Shown piece after piece: positions 36,401-48,954 of a stretch of DNA of 64,000 nt. Source of the DNA: Neoarius graeffei (taxonomy: Eukaryota > Chordata > Actinopteri > Siluriformes > Ariidae). The stretch is from assembly GCF_027579695.1 (NCBI RefSeq), contig NC_083592.1, positions 31,825,461 to 31,889,460 of the forward strand, given 5' to 3'. The translations under genes were made by a program, and so were the position numbers. The notes below the pieces were generated by a model that was given only the letters and a program-made list of their open reading frames with translations, had not been told where the DNA came from and ran no database searches. Positions within the stretch are counted from its first letter, which is position 1, and each line of letters begins with the position of its first letter.

Positions 36401-39400
36401 GTTTAATACCAACCAGCAAGACCACGCAAGTAATGAAGATCTACATGCTAGAGTGCAAGAGAAACAACTGTCCCCAAGCAGTCAAGGAAAGACAGCTTAG
36501 TTGGCTTGGCCACCAGTTCCGTCGGCCTCAGAAAGATCTCATTACCAAGTTTGCTCTTTGGACCCCCGAACATGGTCGAAGCGAGGGGGGGTGGGGGGGA
36601 TAGGATGCTCTACTCAGAGTGGGACCATGGGCATCAGGTTGAAAAATGAAAGTCCCACTTAGCAAAAAAAAAAATACATCCCGATTCCAAAGGAACCCGA
36701 ACATCTGGCAAACTACGTGAAGCTGCACATGACCAAGCAGCCTAGGTGAAACTGGTGGCTGCCACCTGCAGATCATGGTCCCCGTGAACAGCAGCCAATA
36801 ATGAGAGATGCATTTTTTGATCTCAAGCTCAAATGTCTTGAGTGTATAGAAAAGATAAAAATAATTAGCTTTGCCTTTCCAATACTTTCAGATGGGACTG
36901 TATATATATATTCACATTCTAATGGAAGTATTTTTGCACGAGATTCCACACCCAAAACATAGCTTCAAATAAAGAGACATGCAAAATACACATACTAGGC
37001 TTGGGCGGTATCACAGTGTACCAGGGTATTTAGAAATCCTGGCAGCATGATCTTAAGTACTATCAAAAAATACAGAAGCTCTTCTTCCCATCAAACTGAT
37101 TCAGAGATGCGCCAAAAGAGCTCAGGCTACTGTTGAGAAAGGGGATAATGGGGCGTGTTCTCTATCAATATGGAGAAGTGGTGTTGAAATAAACTGAGGG
37201 AGTAATCAAGCATTCAAAATGTAGTAATCATGGGAGGGTGAGACGACCAACTTGCATTTGCCTTTCACTGACTACCAATCATTTCACTTTATATACTTAT
37301 TTAAACAAATAAATAAACAAACATTATATATATGGGTCCATCTCAGAAACTGGTCTCTCATTTGGAACATTATGGTCAAAAAATAAATTTTCTAATTTTA
37401 CTTTTTTTTTTGCATTTACTAAATGTTTCTTTTGTCATGTTTAATAAGAATAAAGATAGCATCTTGCTTTATCTGGCCTCCACTGTGGAAATTTTTTTTT
37501 GATTACAATTCAAATGCTTTTGTAAAATTGATTTACATATAAAATAACTCCATCATGAAGAATTAAAGCCCCTCCTTCACAGATGAGTGAAAATATTGAA
37601 TAATTTTCCTCTTTTTGATCGCTTGGGTTAAAAATGCCAAGTTATGATGACTGAATTGATTATTCACTTAAATATGAATAATATGATACATTTTGGGTAT
37701 TTGATATGGTGAAATAAGACACAATGGAAAAATCAAGAACACACCGGAGAGATGAGAATAACGGCGGTGGTAAAAGAACAGCGACTGTACCGGCTGAAGG
37801 TCGCGCGGGTCTCTGCTGCGGCGTGCAAGCAACGGGACATCACTACCGCACCGGACGGAGCGGGGGCGGGGCAAAATGACTGGCCTTAGATTCTATCAAA
37901 AGTTCGATCTAAATTGACCATGGTTGCAAAATATTGGCCAAAAATACGCAAACACTACGAAATATGAAAGTAAGATGAAAAACAAACATTCTGTTGCCTT
38001 ATACTGCAAGACTAAAACAAAATAAAACTGTTAAAACTCACCTTTTCAGTGATAACGCCCGAACAGATCACTCGCGTAACAGAAAGACCGCAAATGGAAA
38101 CACGATCAACTTCTAACTGTTGGAGTGGAAAATTCCATTCTACACATGCAAATTGTTAACGTGTGTCCTTCCCCGCACACAAATAACACGCTACGGTAAA
38201 AAATAGACCACAACTCATTTTATAGCTCAGAAATTCATACAAGACCAGCTACCATCGTAACATATTCTGTAAGAAACATATTCTATACCTAACTTTCAGC
38301 TTTCATTTTAAAAAACAAAATCGCAGATTTATAACAATTTTTATACGGTGTAGTGATTTTAAGTTACTACTTTTGGTGAGGTAGTGACCTTGACCCTGAA
38401 GCTTTCCATTTAGATCAAAACACACGATCGTATTGGTTTTGGGTCTGCGGAAAATGGAGTTACAACGGTGATCAAATATTTTGCATGATGTTTTATTACG
38501 GTTATGATTATTCTGTGAGCGCACCAATCCTTAGGTGGATAAAGTTACAACTTAAAATACAATTAGTGATAACTGTAGACTTTTCAGTGGACTACAACCT
38601 TTTTAAGGGAATGCAATGTAGTCAACCATTTATCATGTCCCAGATCAAGCCGCCATTTTTCCACAAATTTGCAGAATTTTTGCCAAATTCTGAATAGAAT
38701 ATTCACAAAGATTCAGTTTTATATGTGTTATTTCTTTCATCATTTTATTTCAAATTAAAACCAACATTGACTGTGAGTATATTTAGTGGGGTACCCCCAC
38801 AGTACCCAGTTTCTGAGACAGACCCATATTTTTATTTATATTATTATTATTTTTACTTCTGAAGTGTTCTGTCCCTTTATATGAGCAGTGTTATTTTCTA
38901 GTGGTGGCTCATCAAATGCAGGGCAGCACTGGGGTACCGCCCCCCTCAAATATCTGGAGACAAGTCTGCTTAAATGTGCTAAACATAATTAATTGTATAA
39001 TGCAAAATAACAATGAAATATAAAAGTGTTCCAATTTTTCTGGTAGTCTGTCAGTGGTTAGAATCATTCATGAATTTTAATATTTGGTGTCTTGTAGACC
39101 TACAATCGAGCACACAGATTCCCTAAATTGTGCAAGGACACTTGGGTTTAATATGGCTTTGCCACTGCTGTGAAATAAATGCACGTCCTGTATTTGTGAA
39201 TGTATCTATGAAGGTTCTCAGTGAGTTTTAGCACCTACGGTTCATGTCGCGTGTGATCATTTCAAAGGCTACTGCATGGTTAAATCAACAAATTTCATTA
39301 AACCTACCACCACATCCATTTTAGCTGGTGACCTAGTATTCTGCCCCAAATATTCCCATTTCCTATTATGGCCATGATGTCAAACACATAGAAAAGGTAA

Positions 39401-42400
39401 GGTAGTTTGTTCACATCTAGTCAAAATGTCACTACTGCCACCCACAGGATGAATGAGCCATGTAATAAAGGTTTAGGTTATTTTAGCCTAATGGGGCATT
39501 TTAAGCTAAATTTTAGGCTAATTCATGCTATGACAAATTCATCTCATCTCATATTGCAGCAATTTGCCTTATATATAATTGGGCATTTTAATCACTAGCT
39601 GCCAATTTTATTTATTTTCAAGAGAAACACAACGCTGTATGACCAACGCCATAATCTCATAACTCGCTTTATGGCCACAAACTTTTTCCCCCAACTATGC
39701 CATCATATGCTGTACATTCCGGTAAAATGTCAGGACAAAAAGATTGAGAGGGAAAAAAAAAAAAAGACCGCCCAAGCCTAACATACACACACATCCTTAC
39801 TTCGCTTAATTCAAGAATCAAGGTTGTCCGTTCCACAGTAAACATACAGGACTAGAGTTGGGTGACATTTCTGCACTTCTATATATGAAAGTTCAATTTA
39901 AAACTACACATTTAGTCAAGCAGGATGAGGAACGGTCATCCTTGACTCAGTTAAAACAGCGGTCTAAAACACACAGCATAGCTACAAACACAGTGAGGCC
40001 TGCAACAGAGAGCAGGAATTGAGTGAGGAGTACAGGATTGACATGGAGGGTTTAGAAGCATTGTGTCCCATGTGTGGATTACATGACCTCTTGCATGCAA
40101 TGGTTCAGCGGTACTAGCATGAGCTCAGGGACGAAGGACACAAAGCAGAGTGAGAATGTGATGACAGATACACATATTAAAAAGACCTAGACAGCATCTG
40201 AAGCTGGACACAAAGTCATTGCTCCATTTTACTTAAATTACGCAAGAGGAGAGGTTTGTCAGAATTTTCTGAATTTATTTAAAACGAGGTCACATTTGTA
40301 CAGCGTTTTCAAATGACATTTGCATAAGTGAGCTCAGGGAAGCTTTTTGTTCGTCAACACAGGTGAATCATTGTACTACAATTTGAAATATTTTGATTCC
40401 AAAACAAACAAACCAAAAAGGAAACCGAAAGCTTAAAGGAACAGTCCACCGTACTTCCATAATGAAATATGCTCTTATCTGAATTGAGACGAGCTGCTCC
40501 GTACCTCTCCGAGCTTTGCGCGACCTCCCAGTCAGTCAGACGCGCTGTCACTCCTGTTAGCAATGTAGCTAGGCTCAGTATGGCCAACGGTATTTTTTGG
40601 GGCTGTAGTTAGATGCGACCAAACTCTTCCGCGTTTTTCCTGTTTACATAGGTTTATATGACCAGTGACATGAAACAAGTTCAGTTACACAAATTGAAAC
40701 GTAGCGATTTTCTATGCTATGGAAAGTCCGCACTATAATGACAGGCGTACTAACACCTTCTGCGTGCTTCGGCAGCACATTGATATCTGAGCTCCGTATC
40801 AATGCGCTGCCGAAGCGCGCAGAAGGTGTTAGTACGCCTGTCATTATAGTGCGGACTTTCCATAGCATAGAAAATCGCTACGTTTCAATTTGTGTAACTG
40901 AACTTGTTTCATATCACTGGTCATATAAACCTATGTAAACAGGAAAAACGCGGAAGAGTTTGGTCGCATCTAACTACAGCCCCAAAAAATACCGTTGGCC
41001 ATGCTGAGCCTAGCTACATTGCTAACAGGAGTGACAGCGCGTCTGACTGACTGGGAGGTCGCGCAAAGCTCGGAGAGGTACGGAGCAGCTCGTCTCAATT
41101 CAGATAAGAGCATATTTCATTATGGAAGTACGGTGGACTGTTCCTTTAAGGTCTGGCCAGTCAAATACAGGGAGTTAAATTAGGACAGAAATGAACGTGT
41201 TGTAAACAGTCATTTAAACTCCTATGATATCAGCATTGAGAAAACACAAAACGATACACTTAACATCGTCACCACTAGGTGGGTTTCCACTGCAGTTTTG
41301 CACAAGTCCCCCCCAAACAAACAATATACAATTACAAATGGTCCATTTCCATTGAGTGATGTTTTGTGATTAAAGCTGGGTTTTCTTCTCTCATGATAGT
41401 CATTCCAATTAAACATGGCGACGGAAAAAAAAAGTCCCGTGTTTTTGTATGACTCATGTCACTTCAATGAGAAAACTTGGCTTCCATTTCAATTTGCTTT
41501 GTCAAAACCACTTCATGCGAGCGAATAAACGTTTTTGCAATGTTTGAGAGCTTGTTCCAAAATTTGTGCGTTTACATTACTCAGTTTTAGTTCGCAATTT
41601 CAAACTGTGCATTAAGCAAGTCAATGGAAAGCTGTCTACTGTCAGCATCAATGCCCCTGCACAGTTAGCTATAACCAAATTCCTAAAAGCCAATTTAATC
41701 CCAAATGCTCTGAAGAGTATGCAGATTCTTTGGACAGGTTTAAGAAAAAGATTAAAAATAATAGAAAAAAAAACGTAGCTTTGTATGCACACAGAACTCT
41801 GGGTTCTTCGCTCCATTAAAGTATTTCTCTGTGGCACATCAATCGCTATGTTCGACGCGAAATGGACAAATAAACTGCAAGTAAGCAAACAGAAACAACA
41901 TTCCTGGACTTAAGCTGAAAAATTACAATAAGATGATCTCCAAAACACTGACATATACTGGGCTTGTACTGTACAAAAGCTCTAATTCCCCAGTTTTGAT
42001 TTCAAGGGAACCAAGTTTGGCTGCAGGTGCACTCGTGTATTTCCTGTGGGAATACGTTCACGTTTTGTCCAGATATCAATATTAATCTGTCCAAGAGACC
42101 TAATATTACTACGTACAGCGTGACATCAGCTGTGCAGGGCTCCAATATGTACATCTGTGAGACAGAATGCAAGTGGCTTAACCATGTTTGATATTTTTTC
42201 TCAGGAGTATTTAACTTAAACTTAAACGACTGCTTTAATCGTCCAAAGATGAACAACACGGCTTAGAAACTGAACAAAAACTAATAACCTAAAAGCCAGT
42301 TGTGAACTGAACCACACTGTTCAACAGGTTTAGACTAAATATAACCAGCTGAAACACACCCTGAAAAATTTAAAATGAGGAAATGGTTACGTTCAACAAA

Positions 42401-45400
42401 ACAGATGATCCACAAAATAATTATGACAACAAACATTTCTGATGTGGTTTACATATCTTGCATGCAAAACTGTTCAAATTAATTTGAAGCATCTCTCAAA
42501 ATAAATAAAACCGCTAATACTCAGTTGTACCATTTTTCTTTAGAACCCAGACAAGGGATTGCAAGCAATGATGAGAGGTGCTCACACGGCACACATTTGC
42601 ATCGATGCTGCACTGATGTATTTTGTTGCGATATATCTTACACCGGTGTAAATTTTGTGGAGCGTTCACACGTCACAAACCTGCTTACTAGAGAGAAGCG
42701 TGTTAGCACCGGTGCAGCCCCACTTGCGTTCACACGGCAGTTTTTGCAAACGTGCTATACGATAGTAATAATGCGGAAATGAAATATGCGCATGCGTGAA
42801 AATGTACTTCCTTTTCCCGGTCGTCATGGCATCACCAAGCGCCGGGAAAACAGCGTGGATGAAGACACCAGTGTTGCCAGATGCTGCTGACGTTTTCCAG
42901 CCCAAAATATGTTCAAATCCGCCAAAATGCACTTAAAACCGCCCAATCTGGCAACACTGGAAGACACGCAATTCTGTTGTTGATGATATTCGCCATTTTG
43001 GAAGCGCAAAATACCAGGATGCAAATTATGCAATGCCCGTATGTAATCAACTCTCCTCACGCATAGCGAGTCTACCCCTGTAGCGTTCAGACGTCCCATT
43101 TTATATCGGTGCTGCCCCGCAAACTAGCATATGGAGCACTTGCATGTGACGTCACAGCCGATCCAGATTGTGACAGACGCCATCGTGTCGGTCAAACGCC
43201 ATATTCCGCCTTCTACTTCTGCTTTTACTTCTACCTTTTCTTCTGGAAAACCCTACTATATACAATTCTACTACAACGGCTACGGCTACAAGCTCTCCCT
43301 ACCTGTGCACGTTTATGTTTTTTGTGTGTATTTTTGCGTGTTGTTCGTCTGTACCAGACTTCAATATCCACTACAACCGTATGGACTTGCTGGACATGGG
43401 TTTCCAGCAGAAAATGACGGTTTGTAGCGATTTCCATTGCATGCACAACATTCCGGACGAGGGAAAAAAAAAAAAAACATTCCGGACGAGATAGCGAGAC
43501 CAGCTGGGTCTCCGTGGATTGTTATCGGAAGCAAAGCGAAGGAGGCGGCGCCGGGAGCGGAAGCAAAAGCGAGGCTACAGGCAGAGCCGGCCTGTTGACT
43601 AAGCTCAGAAAACAGCCACTCGAACCTCCACTGCCAAGCCTCTACCTCTCCAACGCCAGATCCATGTAAACAAGACGGACGATTTGGAATTACCTTATTC
43701 TATTATCGGCTGGTCAGTGCTATACTCAATACTTAAGTGACTTACCCGTCCAATGAGGATTCTTGTTTACAAGATGCCACATCTGAGTCGCTGACAAATC
43801 CTGAATTTCTGTAAAGATAACTGTCCAGAGATTTATAGGCACGCAGTGCTTCACCACTGAACAGCGAGGGAAAGTTAATGAGGTAAATCATACATGTCCG
43901 GGTATTCAGCTGGCAGTTCAAAATCCGGTCGTGAAAACTCCGTCCGGAAAGCCATAAGGGTCACAAATCTGTAGATCGTTTATTTTAGACATATATCTAG
44001 TTATCTGTTCATTAGAAAAATGAGCCATGTAGTCCGTCGGTTGAAATTGATCCATTCTGTACACGAGTGCAGCAGTATTCAGCGGTGTTTTTTACCGACA
44101 CGATGGGGGTTGTGTACTTTCCGGTCACGTGACTGCAAGAGCTCTATACTCTGGAGTAAATTTCTTAAACCACCTCCCGAGCAGGGTTAGATTTGCACCG
44201 GTTTAAGCAGCTTTCAGGGGCTACACCGGTATAACTTTGTACCATGTGAACGCTCTACCGGGGCAGCCCCGGTGCTACACCAGAGTAAAAGTTGCCGTGT
44301 GAACACCCCGACAGACAAATCGTAAATTAACTAGCCTAGCAGGCAAGTGAAAGCAAATCTGCCCAGAAACCTAACTGACCCTTTTCACATTTCCAGGTTC
44401 AATGTAACAGAAGTCATCATAGTAGAAACAAAAACTTGACAGCAAGAGCACCATTTATAAACAAACAAACCCTCCCTTACTGACTAAAAATAACATCAAG
44501 GCTAACATTTAACTCTGAGCAGAGCTATTCAGACTGATGTCCTCAATAATAATGTGAATAGAGAGGACATTACAGTCACAGCTGTTTAACCCCAATTCTG
44601 CGAGTTTTCACCACACTGTACATGTGGAAATACTCTTTCACTATTAAACAGTCATGAGAGCTACTGTCCTTTTTTTTTTTTTTACGATTCAACTTCAACA
44701 AGTGTTTAAGTGATCACCAATCCCGGTCAGTCGAGAGTTTTTCCCGACCACATTTCTTCCACCAAGTTGACAGCTCACCACTATCCTTCCAGGTTTTAGG
44801 AATGCACTGGATAATTCCTAATACAACTCTAGTAATGTCAGCAATCTCCTTTATCATTTTCTTTCCTTAATACACATCAATAATTTGACCCTTTTGAAAC
44901 ACCGTAACATCTTTTCCATGAGCATGGGATGTGTCTTCCAACATGGTTGATGAAAATGAGAAGCTACTCACTGCATCAATTAGGATTAAAACAATGTTTC
45001 AGCTGGTAACAATTCATCACTGCAGTAATAATTCAAAGGCTCTTGCATGTTGGCTTACTTTAATCCAAACGGCGATTTTTTTTTTTGTGGCCAGGCTGTG
45101 AAGGTCATTAGCGAAGCCATGAAAACTAAGGTACGGTTGCCTTTGCTTATTTGATTTACAGCCAGGCATGGAACAATGACATTTAGATCTGGCCTCTGCC
45201 ATTACTGTTTCTTGCTCATAGACACAACCATTCTTGCTGCATTAATGAGAAATTAATTTACACAATGGATGTTTTGGCAGTTTGGAACCCAGAAGCATTT
45301 AAAAAATAAAAAAATAAATAAAAGTAAAAAATAAACCCTGCCCTAACTAACACGTCCACCAAGAAACTTGAAAATAAAAATGAAATCAGCTGTACACAAA

Positions 45401-48177
45401 ACCTGATGGTTCTGTGGGCATCCACCCCCACATAAGGTCACAGTATGCAATGTCATTTATAAGTAACAAACATTTGATAAACTGAATTAAACATCTATCA
45501 AGGGAAAATGCAAAGATAAGAAAAGATAAAAGAAACAGACTGAGGCCCTGTCCACACGAGTACGTTTTTGTCGAATCCGCATAAATACTTTATCGTTTCA
45601 GCCTCGCGTCCAGACGGAGCTGGCTTTTTCGAGGTGTGAAACCGGTATTTTTTGAAAACGGGTCCCAGAGTGGGAAAATCCAAAAACGCCGGATAGCCCG
45701 GAGTCCATAGGTCGCGTTAACCGACAATTGTCCGTCACTGACGGATTTTTTTTTTAGCTATGACGGAAAAATCTGAAGGCCGTCGGTCATTTTGACGGAT
45801 GTTTACCGTTACCATTACCAATAACAATAATAGCCTAATAATAACAATAATAAAACAATGAAACACACAATTGAAATGATTGGCAAGTTGTGGCAGAGTT
45901 TTCTTACATACAGTATACATAGTCTTCACTGCCGTCACTTTCAATCTGAGCCGACGTTGCGGCAGTCTTGATGTTCAGTGCATAGGCTACTCATGTATAC
46001 ACTGTAGCCACTGCGCAAGGCTGTTCCCCCCATCGCGCTCCTGACTGCGCTCTGACTTTTCTAACCACTAGCACAGTGAGATGTATTAATGTTTCCCTTC
46101 TCTGCAGAAGACACGTCATTTTTGCTATTAAAAAAAAGAGATGCATTGGGTTGTTTGTGTCGTTTCCCTGCCTGTACAATAGCGCTCATTTAGGCTAGTT
46201 GTTTTCTTGTTTTTAAAATGAAACAAATGCCGATTTATTGTATTCTTCCCCAGCAAGCTTAGGAACATCACTGCTCGAATATCTGCTAAACTATCATTTT
46301 AATGAGAGCACGGGTAGACAAACTAACATTTAAACATAACTTCGTTTTATTTAAGACCTTCCGTATCAGGTTCCAGGCTCCGCCGAGCCGAGACGCGGGG
46401 TGCAGCTAAAGACCGCATGCTGCAGGATTTCCTCCCTATGAAGAGAGTACTAGCAGGGTCGGGAAATCCAACTTTCAGAGGCTCTTGCCGGCTTCTGATC
46501 ACTTCCCTGGGAGAAATGTTTCCCGACTTCAGAACTTTGGCTGAAGTGGCGCTGGTTATTCCAGTCTCCAGTGTCGCAGCAGAGCGCGGGTTCAGCCTTC
46601 AGAATAAAATTAAAACGTCAATGAGAAGTCGTCTGTCCGAGGCAAAGACACAAAATTTAATGACAATTGCCTCGGCAGCAGTCTCCATTGACGACTTTGA
46701 TTATGCACAAGCGAGCTCCCAATTTAAATCCATGCGGGCCAGAAGGAAGGTTTGAGCTCACGCAAACAGGTCAAATTAGATTGTCACTTAAATCGTTGTA
46801 GTGGACTGTTCATATTTTAACTGCAATTGTCTTGCTACGTTGTAAAAGAACATTGTTCATATGCCTGTTAAGGCACAACAGCCGCAATGTTTTTAGCGGA
46901 GGGAAAATGGGTTCACAAGTGACCGAACGTCAGAATCTCTGTTCATCTTTTTGCATCATAAATACATAAATAAATGATTAAATAATACAAGCTTGTTCTG
47001 TGAATTAATTTTTAAATGAAAATGAGTCCATGAAAACAAAAGTTATTAAATATATAGCATTTATAGCCTATATACATTGTCATTTAAAAGTTTAAAATAA
47101 AATGACATAATAATGGACAATGACGGAATTTTTACGACCCTGTCCGTCAAAATGACGGACAATGAAAAAGTCTAACGTAACCACTGCCGGAGTCGTCTGG
47201 ACGGCGAAGCGGATTTTTTTCAGAAACGATGACGTATAAGCCCCGCCTCTCTAACCTTTAACCTCAGCCACCGCCGCTAGATGCGTCATAACGGCGGACT
47301 ACAGACTTGTGCTCGTACTGCAGAAACAACTCAGTCTATTACGGCTGCTACAACAAAACCTTCTGCTTTTATATTACTGTGAGGAGCAACAAAACTTCAT
47401 GTTATGAGCTTGTTTTGTAAACAGCGCGTGACCTTTATACGCATGCTCCATGGCTTCTCTTCTGGTTTTAGTGTATTGGTGTGGTGGTGTCACAGCGCCA
47501 CATACAGGCCTGGCATATGTACTACAGCGTTTTGGGTCGCTTCCAGTGAATCGAAACGACGCTGTGTTTACGGAGATTTTTTTCAAAACGACAGCGTATT
47601 GGGTGAGGCTGCGTACTCGTGTGGACGGGGCCTAACAGAGGACAGCGTGATTGGATACTGTACGGAGGTAATGCAAAATCATCTGTAGATGATTAAATCA
47701 TTATACAGCCTAAAAGCAATGAAGAAATAGCTGTGATGTACATTTTAGTGCAGAAAGGACCAAAAGTTGGGATGGCACATTCATTTACTTCTCTCTCTCC
47801 CTCTCTCACACACACACTTTTATTAACACACCCAAACACACTCACAGACAGAGTGGAATGCATTTGAGCTCAGCGGAGTGGATGGCTGATATTGTTGGGT
47901 GATTATTGGATAGTATGAGCCATTAGACATCAGCATTTCCCACTGTAATTCACTGCAAAGCCTCAATGGTTGGGTGTGTATGCGCACACATCAACACACA
48001 CTAATGCGTGCAGTGGTGGAGACGATCGCACTGGCAGCAAACTTACAGGTACTAGCTTCCAATACCACTTTGAAGGAGACTATCCAAGTAGCGAGAGGAG
48101 AGGTTAGAAGGAGAGATTGGGGTGGGGAGACAGGAATGTATGGTCAGAGATAAGGAAGAACAGAACTGACACTGCTA

Positions 48178-48221
<44 letters not shown>

Positions 48222-48881
48222 AAACACACACACACACACTGGTAGAAGGTCTCCCTTCTCTGTGACAGTGAAAACAGGCCAAAGAAACAAGAGACTATCA
48301 AAACAGGTATTATAAAAACATGCATCACTGCACTGTTTCTGAAATTACAGAAAGTAGGAACGTAAATGAAAAGTGGGTGATACCTTCTGATGACTGGGAG
48401 AATCCAGCACATGCTGCTTTACTTTGTATTCCTTTTCAGAGATCTCCCTCATTTTCAAGTTTACCTGACATGTTAAACAAATAAATATTAACGTCATGCA
48501 CCTTCAACATCCATCATAAACCACTCCATTACATTACGTGAACCTACACAGCAGTTTAACACACTGTTCGTTATCACTGGAACATAATGCTGGATTGTGT
48601 AAATTACTGTGTCATATCTGCTTTGTGTAACCTTTGTTAAAGTCTAAAAGGCATGCTAAAATTTGAATAATGCCCCAATATTTATATATAAAATCTGATC
48701 CTATTCCTAATCATTATGAATACTGTCACTTTTAAAGATGTACTGTAACAGCAACCAAGAGGAAAATCCAACAAGACTCTTAGTTGCAATGATGTTACAG
48801 ACAATTTTATTACTATGCCACTAAGTGTTGGCTTAAATGGATCCATTATAGCAAGACAAATCCAACTTTTTAATGACATCA

Positions 48882-48954
<73 letters not shown>

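Larger units (their letters stand above)
28992..36900 (+). mobile_element. Tc1-like transposon, internally deleted and carrying an LTR element
   Basis: The termini tagtcccctcaaaaaatattg and aatactttcagatgggactg are inverted copies next to TA. The left part encodes a transposase N-terminus (MKNRKLSMGQKQ) and EFTKKEKQVVLDWPSQSP. After the LTR element it continues DLNPLEHAFHLLKKRMKG. Most of the catalytic core between is missing. A LINE fragment (36240-36600) lies near the right end. Confidence 0.8.
43130..44148. mobile_element. TIR element (family member 2)
   Basis: The left end tatggagcacttgcatgtga runs into gtgacgtcac and cgccatcgtgtcggt. The right end has the inverted accgacacgatggg, gtcacgtgactgcaag and agctctata. 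A second-ORF relic lies inside the right end (43918-44055) and LINE-derived sequence in the middle. Confidence 0.7.
42576..44309. mobile_element. hAT-like non-autonomous element carrying two nested elements
   Basis: aggtgctcacacggcac at the left pairs with gttgccgtgtgaacacccc at the right. Inner repeats include ttacaccggtgtaaa and ctacaccggtataac. The target duplication is not clear. Confidence 0.6.
45543..47633. mobile_element. TIR element with nested hAT relic
   Basis: aggccctgtccacacgagta and its inverted tactcgtgtggacggggcct differ at one base over about 22. The flanks share aacaga (left before 45541, right 47634-47639), perhaps a decayed 8-bp duplication. Confidence 0.75.

Noticed and set aside
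40644..40938. Two 74-codon mirror ORFs on opposite strands
   Set aside because: They are identical because they lie in the two arms and loop of the palindrome; no family similarity.
43109..43427. Two plus-strand ORFs of about 100 codons at the left of TIR element 2
   Set aside because: They have no THAP or other domain, overlap in different frames, and run into LINE-derived sequence.
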